From contig CAVXVE010000017.1 of NCBI GenBank assembly GCA_963764955.1, positions 136,034 through 200,033 of the forward strand: DNA of 64,000 nucleotides, read 5' to 3'. Within the stretch, counting starts at the first letter, position 1, and each line of letters starts with the position of its first letter. The DNA is from Roseiarcus sp963764955. Lineage in GTDB: Bacteria; Pseudomonadota; Alphaproteobacteria; Rhizobiales; Beijerinckiaceae. Shown piece by piece: positions 45,031 through 54,793 of the stretch. The translations under genes were made by a program, and so were the position numbers. The notes below the pieces were generated by a model. The model was given only the letters and a program-made list of their open reading frames with translations. It was not told where the DNA came from and did no database searches.

Positions 45031-46313
45031 ATGTCTGACCAACGATGGCGCAAGAGGGTCCTCGGCAATCGGGCGCTTGCGCCCGAAACGTTGATGATGG
45101 GCTACGGCTACGATCCGTTCCTCAGCGAGCGATCGCTGAAGCCGCCGGTCTTTCACACCTCGACCTTCGTCTTCCGCACCGCGCAGGACGGCAAGGAATT
45201 CTTCGAACTGGCCTATGGCCTGCGTCAGAAGCGGCCGAACGAGGAGCCGGGCCTCATTTACAGCCGGATCAACAATCCCGATCTCGAAATGCTCGAGGAC
45301 CGGCTGGCGATCTGGGATGAGGCGGAGGCCAATCTGACCTTCGCCTCAGGGATGGCCGCCATTTCGACGACCCTCTGGGCTTACGCACGGCCCGGTACGG
45401 TCATCGTCCATTCCGGCCCGGTCTATGGCGGAACGGATTTTCTCCTGAACAGGATCCTGCCGCAGTTCGGCGTCGCCCCGGTCGGCTTCCCGGCGGAGGG
45501 CGGCGCCGGCGCGATGGAGGAGGCGGTGAACAAGGCGCGCGGCATGGGATCGATCGCCGCGCTTTATCTCGAGACGCCCGCCAATCCGACCAACGGCCTC
45601 GTCGACATCGCCCGCGCCAGACAGATCGCCGACGGCCTCTGAGGGCGAGGACGGAAAGCGCCCGATGGTCATCGTCGACAATACGATGCTCGGTCCGCTG
45701 TACCAGACACCCATTGCTCATGGCGCCGATCTGGTCGTGACGTCGCTCACCAAATATGTCGGCGGCCATTCCGATCTGATCGCCGGCGGCTGTTCGGGGA
45801 CGCGTGCGGCGCTCGAGCCGATCCGCGGCATGCGCACGATCCTCGGCACGATGTGCGATCCCAACACCGGCTGGCTGCTGATGCGCTCGCTCGAAACGCT
45901 GAAGCTCAGAATGACGGCCGCCGCCGAGGGCGCGCGCAAGGTGGCGGAGTTTCTGCGCGATCATGCCGGGAATCGCGTCGGTCTGGTATCTGGGCTTTCT
46001 GCCCGAAGATCATCCCGATCGGGCGGTGTTCGAACGTCAGTTCAAGGGCGCGGGCTCGACCTTCAGCTTCGAGGTCAAGGGCGGCGAAGCCGAAGCCTTC
46101 GCCGTTCTGGACAAGCTCGAAGTGATCAAGCTCGCGGTCAGTCTGGGCGGAACGGAGACGCTCGCCTCGCATCCCGCGGCCATGACCCATTCCGACATCG
46201 CGCCCGAAGAACAGATGCGCCTCGGGATCACGCCTGCGCTGATCCGCCTCTCGGTCGGGATCGAAAACCCGGACGATCTCATCGCCGATCTCGACCAGGC
46301 GCTGAGGAGCTGA
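45031..46313 (+). CDS. PLP-dependent trans-sulfuration enzyme, cystathionine gamma-synthase family (two frameshifts)
   Basis: Cys/Met-metabolism PLP enzyme of about 427 residues. It starts MSDQRWRKRVLGNRALAPET; YSRINNPDLEMLEDRLAIWD and FASGMAAISTTLWAYARPG are in frame one; after a break near 45640 follow VIVDNTMLGPLYQTPIAHGA and SLTKYVGGHSDLIAGG, where the lysine binds PLP; after another break near 45960 come SVWYLGFLPEDHPDRAVFER, LGGTETLASHPAAMTHS and LIRLSVGIENPDDLIADLDQ. Relatives include cystathionine gamma-synthase, beta-lyase and methionine gamma-lyase; the reaction is undetermined. Indels are consistent with assembly error. Confidence 0.85.
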
Positions 46314-46528
46314 CGATCAGCGCGTCGCGCCGGATGAGGCCGGCGCTTACGCCCACGGGCGCGCCTTCTACCTCCGCTTGCGGGGAGAAGGTCGGGATGA
46401 GGGGGTGAGGCCAAGGGCTTGGCCAAGCGGGAGCCCCTCAGATTTTAAGGTTGCCCGGGCCTCTGCAAGGCGCTAGCTGGTTTTAGACGACCAATTGACG
46501 CGTGCGTAAAACCTCTCGCGAGGGCCGA

Positions 46529-48274
46529 ATGGCGAAGCGCAGGTTCAGGATCGTTCTGATCAAGCCGTCGCATTACGACGACGACGGCTATGTCATCCAG
46601 TGGCGGCGCTCCACCATCCCTTCGAACAGCCTGGCCAGCGTCTACGGATTGCTGGCGGAATGCGCGGAAGCGCGCGTCCTCGGCCCTGACGTCGACATCG
46701 CGTTCGAGATCTACGACGAATGCAACACCATCGTCGACATTCCGGCGATTTCACGGCGCATTCTCGCTGATGGCGGCATGGTCGCGATGGTCGGGGTGCA
46801 ATCGAATCAGTTTCCGCGCGCGCTCGACATCGGCCGCCAGTTCCGCAAGCAGGGCGTGACCGTCGCCGTCGGCGGCTTCCACGTTTCCGGCTGCATCGCC
46901 ATGCTGCCCGAATTGCCGCCGGACCTGAAGGAGGCCCAGGCGCTCGGGATCATCCTGTATGCCGGCGAGGGGGAAGGGCGGCTTGCTGGCTTCCTGAAGG
47001 ACGTGGATTCAGGCCAACCCAAGCCCGTCTACAATTACCTCAACGACATGCCCGACATGGCCGCCGCCGCGATACCCGTTCTGCCGCGCGAGGTCGTGAC
47101 CAGGGTCGCCGGCCACTACACCAGCTTCGACGCCGGACGCGGCTGCCCGTTCCAGTGCTCGTTCTGCACCATCATCAACGTGCAGGGGCGCAAGTCGCGC
47201 TATCGCACGCCCGACGACGTGGAAGCGATCGTGCGCGCCAATTCCGCGCAAGGGGTAACGCGCTTCTTCGTCACCGACGACAATTTCGCCCGCAACCGCA
47301 ACTGGGAGCCGATCCTCGATCGCCTCATTGAATTGCGGGAGAACCAGGGCTTCAAGATCAGGCTCCTGCTGCAGGTCGACACGCTCTGCCACAAGATCCC
47401 GAACTTCATCGAGAAGGCCGCGCGGGCCGGCTGCAACGCCGTGTTCATCGGGCTCGAGAACATCAATCCCGAGTCGCTGATGGGGGCGAAGAAGCGCCAG
47501 AACAAGATCTGGGAATATCGCGACATGCTGCAGGCGTGGCGGCGCGCCAAGGTGATGACCTGGGCGGGCTACATCCTCGGCTTTCCCACCGACACGCCGG
47601 AATCGATCGCGCGCGACATCGACACCATCAAGCGCGAACTGCCGATCGACATTCTCGAATTCTTCTTCCTCACGCCCCTGCCGGGATCGGAGGATCACAA
47701 AGTCCTCCATCTCAAGGGCGCGTGGATGGAGAAGGACATGAACAATTACGATCTCGAGCATGTCTGCGCCAACCATGCGATCATGTCGGCCGACGACTGG
47801 CGCGGCGTCTATCGCGACGCCTGGGCGCGCTACTATTCCGACGCGCATGTCGAGACCGTGCTGCGCCGGGCGGTTACAAGCGGCATCAATCCGCGCAAGA
47901 TCGTCGATGCGATGACGGTGTTCTCGGGCTCGTCGCGGATCGAGCGCGTGCATCCGCTGCAGTTCGGCTATGTGCGACGCAAGCTGAGGACGCAGCGCCG
48001 GCATGGGCTGCCGGTTCTCAATCCGCTGGTGTTCTATCCCTGGCGGGCATTCGACTTCCTGTCAGTCGCGGGAAAATGGGCGGCGCTCGCCTTGCGCTAC
48101 CGGAAGATCCTGCGCCGCGTGCTGGCCGACAAGGACGGCGCGGCTTACATGGACGAGGCGCTCAAGCCCGCCGACCGAGGTCGACCACGACGCACGATTT
48201 CGTCGCCGGCTACGCCGACAAGATCCCCGACACCTATGGCGCGCCGAAGCGCGAGACGGCGACCGCGGCGGTGA
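46529..48274 (+). CDS. B12-binding domain radical SAM protein
   Basis: Protein of 581 residues. The N-terminal cobalamin-binding-like region (FRIVLIKPSHYDDDGYVIQW, VGVQSNQFPRALDIGRQFRK, VAVGGFHVSGCIAMLPELPP) precedes a radical SAM domain with Cys206, Cys210 and Cys213 in RGCPFQCSFC. C-terminal helices follow (NPLVFYPWRAFDFLSVAGKW). After about residue 545 the sequence becomes Arg/Pro-rich, while the +1 frames there read HDFVAGYADKIPDTYGAPKR, so a frameshift near 48165 probably corrupts the tail. Relatives include P-methylases and tetrapyrrole or hopanoid-modifying enzymes. Reaction unknown. Confidence 0.85.
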   Translation: MAKRRFRIVLIKPSHYDDDGYVIQWRRSTIPSNSLASVYGLLAECAEARVLGPDVDIAFEIYDECNTIVDIPAISRRILADGGMVAMVGVQSNQFPRALDIGRQFRKQGVTVAVGGFHVSGCIAMLPELPPDLKEAQALGIILYAGEGEGRLAGFLKDVDSGQPKPVYNYLNDMPDMAAAAIPVLPREVVTRVAGHYTSFDAGRGCPFQCSFCTIINVQGRKSRYRTPDDVEAIVRANSAQGVTRFFVTDDNFARNRNWEPILDRLIELRENQGFKIRLLLQVDTLCHKIPNFIEKAARAGCNAVFIGLENINPESLMGAKKRQNKIWEYRDMLQAWRRAKVMTWAGYILGFPTDTPESIARDIDTIKRELPIDILEFFFLTPLPGSEDHKVLHLKGAWMEKDMNNYDLEHVCANHAIMSADDWRGVYRDAWARYYSDAHVETVLRRAVTSGINPRKIVDAMTVFSGSSRIERVHPLQFGYVRRKLRTQRRHGLPVLNPLVFYPWRAFDFLSVAGKWAALALRYRKILRRVLADKDGAAYMDEALKPADRGRPRRTISSPATPTRSPTPMARRSARRRPRR

Positions 48275-48316
48275 GTGAGCGGCGCGCGTCGCGCGCGACG
48301 ACGCGAGCTAGCTCGC

Positions 48317-50256
48317 TTATTCCTCTGGCATTCCGGCCTTGCGCAAGCCGTCGTACACCCGCTCGTTCGCCTCGACGCGGGGTGGATCGCCACCCTGTGC
48401 GGAGTAGTACGCCTTAAATGCCGCGATCGTCTTGAACGGCCCGGTGGAGGCCAGCGCGAGGTAGCGCTGCAGCGCCTCGCGCGCTTCGGCGTCATGACCG
48501 GTCAAGGCGAGCGCGGCCACAAGGACCGAATGAATATAGTGGACGTAATTCGGATTGATCGCGATCGCCTGGCGAGCCCAGTCAATCGCCTGGTCATAAT
48601 TCTTCAGTCCGAAATTGGCCCACGCCTTGCCGCCATAGAAACTGGCGAGCCGCGGATCGAACGGGCTCGTCCGAATCGCCTTGTCGAAATATTCAAGGCC
48701 TTTGTCGAAATGCCCGAAAAATATGTGGTCCCAGCCCAGGTTGGCGAGGGCGTCCACGTTGGACGGGTCCAGGGCGAGCGCGCGTTCGTGCTCGGCGACC
48801 GCTTCCGGGTAGCGCGCCTGGAACCGAAGGATGGCGCCCTTCAAGTCGTGATTCCAAGACCAATCCGGATCGAGGGCGCGCGCCTTGGACACCAATTCAT
48901 CGGCCCGCTCGAGGTCGCCTTTGGGGTCGCTGGAACCGCCAAGCGCCGCCAGCATGAAAGAACTTGTTTCCCAATCCCATCAGGGCGCGGACATTGTTGG
49001 GATCGATGGCGAGCGCCTGTTCGCAGAGCGCGTATGCCGCGTCCGCCTCCTTGCCGACAGATCCGGCCTTCCATTGACCCGCTCCGCATTGCAGAGCCAG
49101 GTCCTCGGCGTTGGGATTGGCCGCGGCGTCCGTTTGAGGCGGGCAGCCTCCACCTCGGTGAGTTGAAAGTCGATTGCGCGCGTCAGATGGGTGACGATCG
49201 CGTCCTGCGTCTGCAACAGATCGACGCGGGGCGTGTCGAATTGCTCGGCCCAGAGGTGGGCGCCGCTACCGGCGTCGATGAGCTGGGCGTTGACTCTCAT
49301 CCGGTCGCCGCTCGGCTGCACCGAGCCTTCGAGAACATATCGCACGCTGAGGTCCTTGCCGATCACCTTGGCGTCGACCGGCTTGCCCTTGAAGGTCATG
49401 GCGGTGTTGCGCGCGATGACGAAGTTGCCGGGGATGCGCGCGAGGCTAGTGGTCAGTTCGTCGGTCAAGGCGTCGACGAGATAATCCTGCCGCGGATCGC
49501 CCGACAGATTGGCGAAGGGCAGCACGACGATCGAAAGACGCGCGGCCTCGGCGGGCGCCTTCATGGCGACGCTTGCGGGCCGGTTCGCATTGACGAACCA
49601 CCACGCGCCGCCCGCGACCACGATGAGCAGCGCCGCCAGAGCGGCGGCGAGCGGCGCGAGCCCCAACCGCCTTTTCTGTGGCGCGGGAGTTGCGGGCGTC
49701 ACGGGTTCCGCCGGCTTCGCCTGCGCGGGTACGCCGACCTGCAACGAATAGACCCGGATCGGCTCGACGATGTTCTTGAGCTGGGTAAGGCCAAGATCGG
49801 TCACCGCGCAATCGAGCCGACCCTTGACCTGCCGATAGGCGTCCTCGGAAAGACAGATCGCGCCCGGCTTGGCGATCCCTTCCAACCGCGCGGCGATGTT
49901 GACCCCGTCACCCATGAGGTCGCCGTCGCTCTCCTGGACGACGTCGCCGACGTAAATCCCGACGCGGAACTCGATGCGCCTTTCCGGGGGGAGGCCCATG
50001 TTGCGCTCGACCATCCCGCTCTGCACTTCGATCGCACAGCGCACCGCGTCGACCACACTGCGGAACTCGATGATCGAACCGTCGCCCGTGCGCTTGACGA
50101 TGCGGCCGCGGTGCACCGAGATGATCGGATCGATCAAGTCGCTGCGGAGGGTCCGAAGCCGCGCAAGCGTGCGGTCTTCGTCCGCCCCCGCAAGCCGGCT
50201 GTAGCCGGCGACGTCGGACACCAAGAATCGCCGCGAGCTTCCGGGATCTCGCTCAT
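48317..50256 (-). CDS. Class III adenylate/guanylate cyclase with TPR region (three frameshifts)
   Basis: About 645 residues when frames are joined. The cyclase homology domain (RFLVSDVAGYSRLAGADEDR, VKRTGDGSIIEFRSVVDAVR, RVGIYVGDVVQESDGDLMGD, GVNIAARLEGIAKPGAICLS) is followed by one membrane helix (LAALLIVVAGGAWWFVN), a TolB-like domain (SIVVLPFANLSGDPRQDYLV, VRYVLEGSVQPSGDRMRV) and TPR repeats (YPEAVAEHERALALDPSNVD, FDKGLEYFDKAIRTSPFDPR, YDQAIDWARQAIAINPNYVH). Breaks lie near 50230 (just after the start MSEIPEAR), about 49130 and about 48955. This cyclase-TPR layout is abundant in rhizobia and probably makes cAMP in response to an unknown signal. Confidence 0.85.
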
Positions 50257-50337
50257 CGCGTCGTGCTCCGCGACTCGACGCTAGCACGAAAGGGCCGGCA
50301 AATCGCGGGGAAGCGCCTGAAGCCGCAAGTCTTCGCC

Positions 50338-51405
50338 TCAGCCCTTCCAGCGCTCGCTCAACCCCATCATCACCGCAAGCGCGTCCGCCCACAGCCGGCG
50401 CGTCAGCGCCTCGGCGCCCTCCTCGCGCGCAAGCGCCGCAGCCTCGCCCGCCCAAAGTGGCGAAAAATCGCCGCTGCCGCGCTTTTCGCCCGCAGCGCGT
50501 AACGGCGCGGCGGCTCCGGCCGCCAAGGGAAATGGCGGCGCGTCCTCGCACATCGGCCCGACCTCGGCGACGAACCGGTTGAGGAGGCCGCGCGCCGGGC
50601 GCCCGGTGAACACGTTGGTCAGCCGCGTCGCGTCGTCGCGCGCGCTGGCGAGCGCCGCGCGATGCAACGGCGAAATCGTCGCCTCGGGCGTGCGCAGATA
50701 GGCCGTGCCGATCTGGACCGCGTCGGCGCCGAGCGCGAAGGCCGCCGCGATTCCGCGCCCGTCGCTGATCCCGCCGGCCGCCACGACCGGCAGCCGCACC
50801 GCGTCGCGCACCTGCGGCAGGAGCGCGATCAGCCCCGGCTGGGCGTCGATGTCGTCGGTGAGAAACATGCCGCGATGGCCGCCCGCTTCGCGCCCCTGGG
50901 CGATGACGGCGGCGGCTCCATGTTGCTCGAGCCAGCGCGCCTCGGCGACGGTCGTGGCCGACGCAAGGATCAGCGCGCCGGCCGCCTTGACGCGCGAGAG
51001 CAACGAAGCGGGCGGCAGGCCGAAATGAAAGCTCACGACCGACGGCCGCGTCTCTTCAATGACCGCGCACATGGCCGCGTCGAAGGGCGCGCGGACCGGC
51101 GCGGCGGGGATGGCGGATGGATCGACGCCCGCCTCGGCGTAGTAAGGCGCGAGCCGCTTGCGCCAGCGCGCCTCGATCTCCGGATCGGACTTGGGCTCGC
51201 CATGGGTGAAAAAATTGACGTTGAAAGGCGCGTCCGTCGCCTGTCTGACGGCGGCGATCTGATCGCGCAGGCGATCGGGGGTGAGCATCGCCGCCGGCAA
51301 TGAGCCAAGCCCGCCCGCCTTGCAGACGGCGATCGTGAGCTCAGGCCCCTGCGCGCCCGCCATCGGCGCCTGGATCAGCGGAATTTTTGACGGGAGAAAG
51401 GTCAT
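50338..51405 (-). CDS. Nitronate monooxygenase family protein
   Basis: FMN-binding TIM-barrel protein of 355 residues: LIQAPMAGAQGPELTIAVCK, VISFHFGLPP-like VVSFHFGLPPASLLSRVKAA, AAVIAQGREAGGHRGMF with the catalytic-region histidine, VVAAGGISDGRGIAAAFALG and ADAVQIGTAYLRTPEA. Class I nitronate monooxygenases detoxify alkyl nitronates such as propionate 3-nitronate. Divergent from the exonuclease III gene. Confidence 0.92.
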   Translation of the reverse strand: MTFLPSKIPLIQAPMAGAQGPELTIAVCKAGGLGSLPAAMLTPDRLRDQIAAVRQATDAPFNVNFFTHGEPKSDPEIEARWRKRLAPYYAEAGVDPSAIPAAPVRAPFDAAMCAVIEETRPSVVSFHFGLPPASLLSRVKAAGALILASATTVAEARWLEQHGAAAVIAQGREAGGHRGMFLTDDIDAQPGLIALLPQVRDAVRLPVVAAGGISDGRGIAAAFALGADAVQIGTAYLRTPEATISPLHRAALASARDDATRLTNVFTGRPARGLLNRFVAEVGPMCEDAPPFPLAAGAAAPLRAAGEKRGSGDFSPLWAGEAAALAREEGAEALTRRLWADALAVMMGLSERWKG

Positions 51406-51477
51406 CGAATTCCTTTCCTGGCGCGGGGCCCAGGGCTCATCTTAAAACAGCCGAGCCGAGAAAGAGAGCGCCGCCCG

Positions 51478-52299
51478 ATGAGGATCGCAACCTTCAACGT
51501 CAATGGCGTCAACGGGCGGCTGCCGGTTCTTCTGCGCTGGCTCGAGGAGACATCGCCCGACATCGTCTGCCTGCAGGAGCTGAAATCGGAGACGTTTCCG
51601 ATAAGCGCCGTGCGCGCCGCGGGCTACGAGGCGATCTTCAGCGGTCAGAAAAGCTGGAACGGGGTCGCGATTCTCACCCGCGGCAAGGGTGTGGTCGAGA
51701 CGCGGCGCGCGCTTCCCGGCGACGAGGACGACATGACGAGCCGCTACATCGAGGCCGCTGTCGACGGCCTCCTCATCGGCTGCCTCTACATGCCGAACGG
51801 CAATCCGGTGAAGAGCGAGAAATTCGGCTTCAAGCTTAAGTGGTTCGAGCGGCTGATCGCGCATGGCGCCGAGTTGCTCTCAACCGGCGCGCCGGTCGTG
51901 CTGGCCGGCGACTATAACGTGATGCCGACCGAGCTCGACGTCTACAAGCCCGAGCGATGGGTCAATGACGCCTTGTTCCGCGTCGAGGTCCGCGACGCCT
52001 TCCGCCGGCTCGCCGCGCAGGGCTGGACGGATGCGCTGAGGACGCTCCATCCGGGCGAGCGCATCTACACATTCTGGGATTATTTCCGCAACGCCTATGC
52101 GCGCGACGCCGGCTTGCGCATCGACCATCTGCTGCTCAGCCCGGCTGTCGCCGCGCGCCTGAAAGGCGCGGGCGTCGACCGCGACGTGCGCGGCTGGGAG
52201 AAGGCGAGCGACCACGCGCCCGTCTGGATCGAGCTTGCGGATGGCGCGCCCGAGCGGCCACAGCGAAAAGCGCGGCGAACGTCACGCGCGGCGGCGTAG
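51478..52299 (+). CDS. xth: Exodeoxyribonuclease III
   Basis: AP endonuclease/exonuclease III of 273 residues: MRIATFNVNGVNGRL, CLQELKSE with the metal-binding Glu, GDYNVMPTELDVYKPERWVN, FRNAYARDAGLRIDHLLLSP and SDHAPVWIEL with the catalytic Asp-His. Repairs abasic sites. The C-terminus carries a basic extension (RPQRKARRTSRAAA). Confidence 0.94.
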   Translation: MRIATFNVNGVNGRLPVLLRWLEETSPDIVCLQELKSETFPISAVRAAGYEAIFSGQKSWNGVAILTRGKGVVETRRALPGDEDDMTSRYIEAAVDGLLIGCLYMPNGNPVKSEKFGFKLKWFERLIAHGAELLSTGAPVVLAGDYNVMPTELDVYKPERWVNDALFRVEVRDAFRRLAAQGWTDALRTLHPGERIYTFWDYFRNAYARDAGLRIDHLLLSPAVAARLKGAGVDRDVRGWEKASDHAPVWIELADGAPERPQRKARRTSRAAA

Positions 52300-52327
52300 G
52301 TCGTCGGCCCAGGCGGCGTAGCGCGCC

Positions 52328-52362
52328 CAAGCAGGTTTGCGTCGGGGACCAACGCAAACCTG
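52328..52362. terminator. Hairpin between convergent genes (possible bidirectional terminator)
   Basis: Perfect 13-base stem AGCAGGTTTGCGT / ACGCAAACCTGCT with a 9-base loop, 28 bases after exonuclease III and 29 bases beyond the end of the convergent exported-protein gene. There is no U-tract, so its action as terminator is uncertain. Confidence 0.55.
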
Positions 52363-52390
52363 CTCGGAACCCGGTTTTCGGCAGTCCTGC

Positions 52391-52930
52391 TCAGTACGCC
52401 GGCGCGGGCGCCGCCGGCACATAGGCGTAGCCGCCGGGCGCCGGCTCTCCCATCGCGCCGTTGACCACCTGGAAGGGCGTCCCCGCGACCGTGCCGGCCG
52501 CATTGAACGGCGCCGCGAACGAGTTGCCGTAGTAAGCGTAGCCAGGACCGCCGAACAGCGCCGACACGCCGCCGGCTACGCCGCCGACGACGCCGCCCAC
52601 GATTCCGCCGGCGCCGGTAAACACGGACTCCACCGCATGGCCGGTTCCCGCGACGACGCTGCCCACCGCCCCGACGGGACCCGTGACGTAGGTCGGCGCC
52701 GGCGCTGGCACAGCATGAACAACGATCTGATGACCCTCGCCATAGCCGGCGTAGTGGCGATAGTGGGCATGGGCATAGTGGCTGTGCGGATAGTGGTAAT
52801 GCGCATAGTGCGTATGCGTGTAGTGTCTTTGCCCGTAGTGCTCTTGCGCCGAAGCTGGAGCGGCGATGGCGAACGCCAGCGTCGCCGCCCCGACTGTCGC
52901 CACGGATAGACCAAGCGTGCTGAATGGCAT
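52391..52930 (-). CDS. Exported His/Tyr-repeat, glycine-zipper protein
   Basis: Protein of 179 residues. Signal peptide MPFSTLGLSVATVGAATLAF (cleavage after ASA) is followed by a strikingly regular His/Tyr tract: HYGQRHYTHTHYAHYHYPHS then HYAHAHYRHYAGYG. Next a glycine-rich helical zipper (GAGGIVGGVVGGVAGGVSAL) could insert in a membrane, and the end is Pro/Ala-rich. Histidine density suggests metal (Zn, Cu, Ni) binding in the periplasm; the rest is unknown. Confidence 0.75.
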   Translation of the reverse strand: MPFSTLGLSVATVGAATLAFAIAAPASAQEHYGQRHYTHTHYAHYHYPHSHYAHAHYRHYAGYGEGHQIVVHAVPAPAPTYVTGPVGAVGSVVAGTGHAVESVFTGAGGIVGGVVGGVAGGVSALFGGPGYAYYGNSFAAPFNAAGTVAGTPFQVVNGAMGEPAPGGYAYVPAAPAPAY

Positions 52931-53384
52931 GAAACGACCTCCTATGGCGGGCAAATTCCACCGTTACGCCCGTCAACAAATGAGGAAGGGAAATGGCTAT
53001 CGTGTGACGGCCCGGCGGCTTTCACATTTTCGTGAACGACCCCCTCGGACGCGGGCATCCAGCGACGGACGCTTGCAACCCCGAACGGGCCGATCGGGCA
53101 GGGCCAGGACATGCGGCTCCATTGTCATTCCAGCGGCAAGCGAGCGTGCCGTTGCGGCGGCTCGCCATCATGTAGACCGCATAGCGCCCGCCGGCTCGCA
53201 TCACACTTTTCTGTCGGTTGGATTCCAGCTTCGAGACCGAGTCTGCCGCCACGTGCTCATCCATGGAACGTGTCGTAAGGATCGGCCCGTTCGGGATTGC
53301 AGGCGCCGCCGCTGGATCCCCGGGGATCCAGGCCAATTCTACCGTCGCGCGCATCCCGTCGAGCGTGTCTAAGCCCCGCCCCCT
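52931..53384. other. Intergenic region with gene relics
   Basis: Apart from the GIY-YIG fragment at 53140-53201, no gene is recognised. A GATCCCCGGGGATCC palindrome occurs near 53317-53331. Confidence 0.4.
53140..53201 (-). pseudogene. GIY-YIG nuclease N-terminal relic
   Basis: The minus strand from ATG 53201 reads MRAGGRYAVYMMASRRNGTL, the same N-terminus as the GIY-YIG gene at 20153 (YSVYIMASRRNGT), and then loses all similarity (ACRWNDNGA). Only about 20 codons remain. Confidence 0.6.
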
Positions 53385-54384
53385 TCACTCCGCGATGCGG
53401 AGGAGCTGCTTGCCCTCGTTGCGGCCTTCGAAGAGGCGCCGCAGCGCAGCCGGCGCGTTCTCGAGGCCGTGCTGCACGTCGACCTTGTTCTTGATCTTGC
53501 CCGCCTGCACCCAGCCGGCGAGCGCGCCGATCGCCTCCGAAGCGCGGGGCAGGTAATCGAGGATGATGAAGCCCTCCATCCGGCCGCGCTGGACGACCAG
53601 GTTGAGGTAGTTCTTCGGTCCCGGCGGCGGTTCGGTGGCGTTATAGGTCGCGATCCCGCCGCACAGCACCACCCGCCCGCGCATCGCGAGCCGCGCCAAA
53701 GCCGCGTCGAGAATGTCGCCGCCGACATTGTCGAAGAAAATGTCGATGCCCTTGGGACAGAGCTCCTTGAGCCGCGCCGGACACGTTTTCCGCCTTGTAG
53801 TCGATCGCCCCGTCGAAGCCGGCCTCGTCAACGAGCCAGCGGCATTTCTCCGGCCCGCCCGCGATTCCGATGGCGCGGCAGCCCTTGATCTTGGCGATCT
53901 GCCCGACGACCGAACCGGTCGCGCCCGCCGCGCCCGAAACGACGACGGTTTCGCCTGGCGCCGGCCGGCCCACCTCGAGGAGGCCGAAATAGGCGGTCAT
54001 CCCGGTCGGGCCGAGCGCGCTCATCGCCAGTTCCAGCGGCGCTCCGGGCGGCAGCTTGTTCAACTGGCCCTTGGGGTTCATCACGACATAATCCTGCCAG
54101 CCGACAAGGCCGGACACGATGTCGCCGACCGTGAAATCGGGATGGTTCGACGCTTCGATCCGGCCCGCGCCGATCGAGCGCACAACCTCGCCGATCCGGA
54201 CCGCCGGCAGGTAGGTGTCGAAGGCGATCCAGCCGCGCTGTGTCGGGTCGCAGGACAGCATCAGGTTGCGCACGAGCACCTGACCCTCGCCGGGCGCCGG
54301 CGCTTCCGTCTCGACGAAATCGAAGTCGCTGTCCTTGATCGCTCCATCCGGACGGCGCGCGAGCAGCCACTGGCGGTTTTTCAT
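53385..54384 (-). CDS. Medium-chain NADP-dependent oxidoreductase (one frameshift)
   Basis: Zinc-free MDR protein of about 332 residues, leukotriene B4 dehydrogenase / CurA-like. It starts MKNRQWLLARRPDGAIKDSD (54384) and contains LSCDPTQRGWIAFDTYLPAV, VVVSGAAGATGSVVGQIAKI and GGPEKCRWLVDEAGFDGAID. One extra base near 53778 breaks the frame; it resumes RLKELCPKGIDIFFDNVGGD and runs to GRNEGKQLLRIAE. Reduces enones or similar compounds with NADPH in related enzymes. Confidence 0.88.
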
Positions 54385-54619
54385 GGGTTTTCCTCCGACG
54401 GCGAATGGAGCCGTCTTCATAGCACGGGGACGCGCGCTCTGGGCGCGGCGCTGTCCGGCCCGTGGGTTTGGAAACCGAAAGGCGCCGCGCGATTTTCCGA
54501 CGTATTTTCTTGTCAGTATCAGAAATCAATGCTACGGTTTCTTCTTGTCGGAATATCGGACCAGCGCGATGGCAGAAGGCGGGAAGGGAGCAAGGGGGTT
54601 ATCGAAGGGAGGCGCTGGG

Positions 54620-54752
54620 AAGCGGCGGATTTTTTTATTCGAATCGGCCATAACCCATTGAAAAGTCCCAATTCGGAAAAATAAACGCTAGTAAATGAGA
54701 GCTATTTTACTAGCGTTTACGAGCGCTTAGTGGCGTTTATTGACGTTTATTC
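54620..54752 (+). repeat. NPLKSPDSEK-hairpin repeat, copy C
   Basis: The core at 54652-54684 (AACCCATTGAAAAGTCCCAA, then TTCGGAAAAATAA) translates NPLKSPNSEK-stop, one residue different from copy A; three of four base changes are synonymous. A perfect 13-bp hairpin (AAACGCTAGTAAA / TTTACTAGCGTTT, 54683-54718) starts at the stop codon, followed by GCGTTTA-like direct repeats. The hairpin sequence is unrelated to that of copies A and B, yet occupies the same place. Confidence 0.65.
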
Positions 54753-54793
54753 AGGCGCCTCGCGCGGCCATCGAGAGCCTTTGACCGGGTAGG

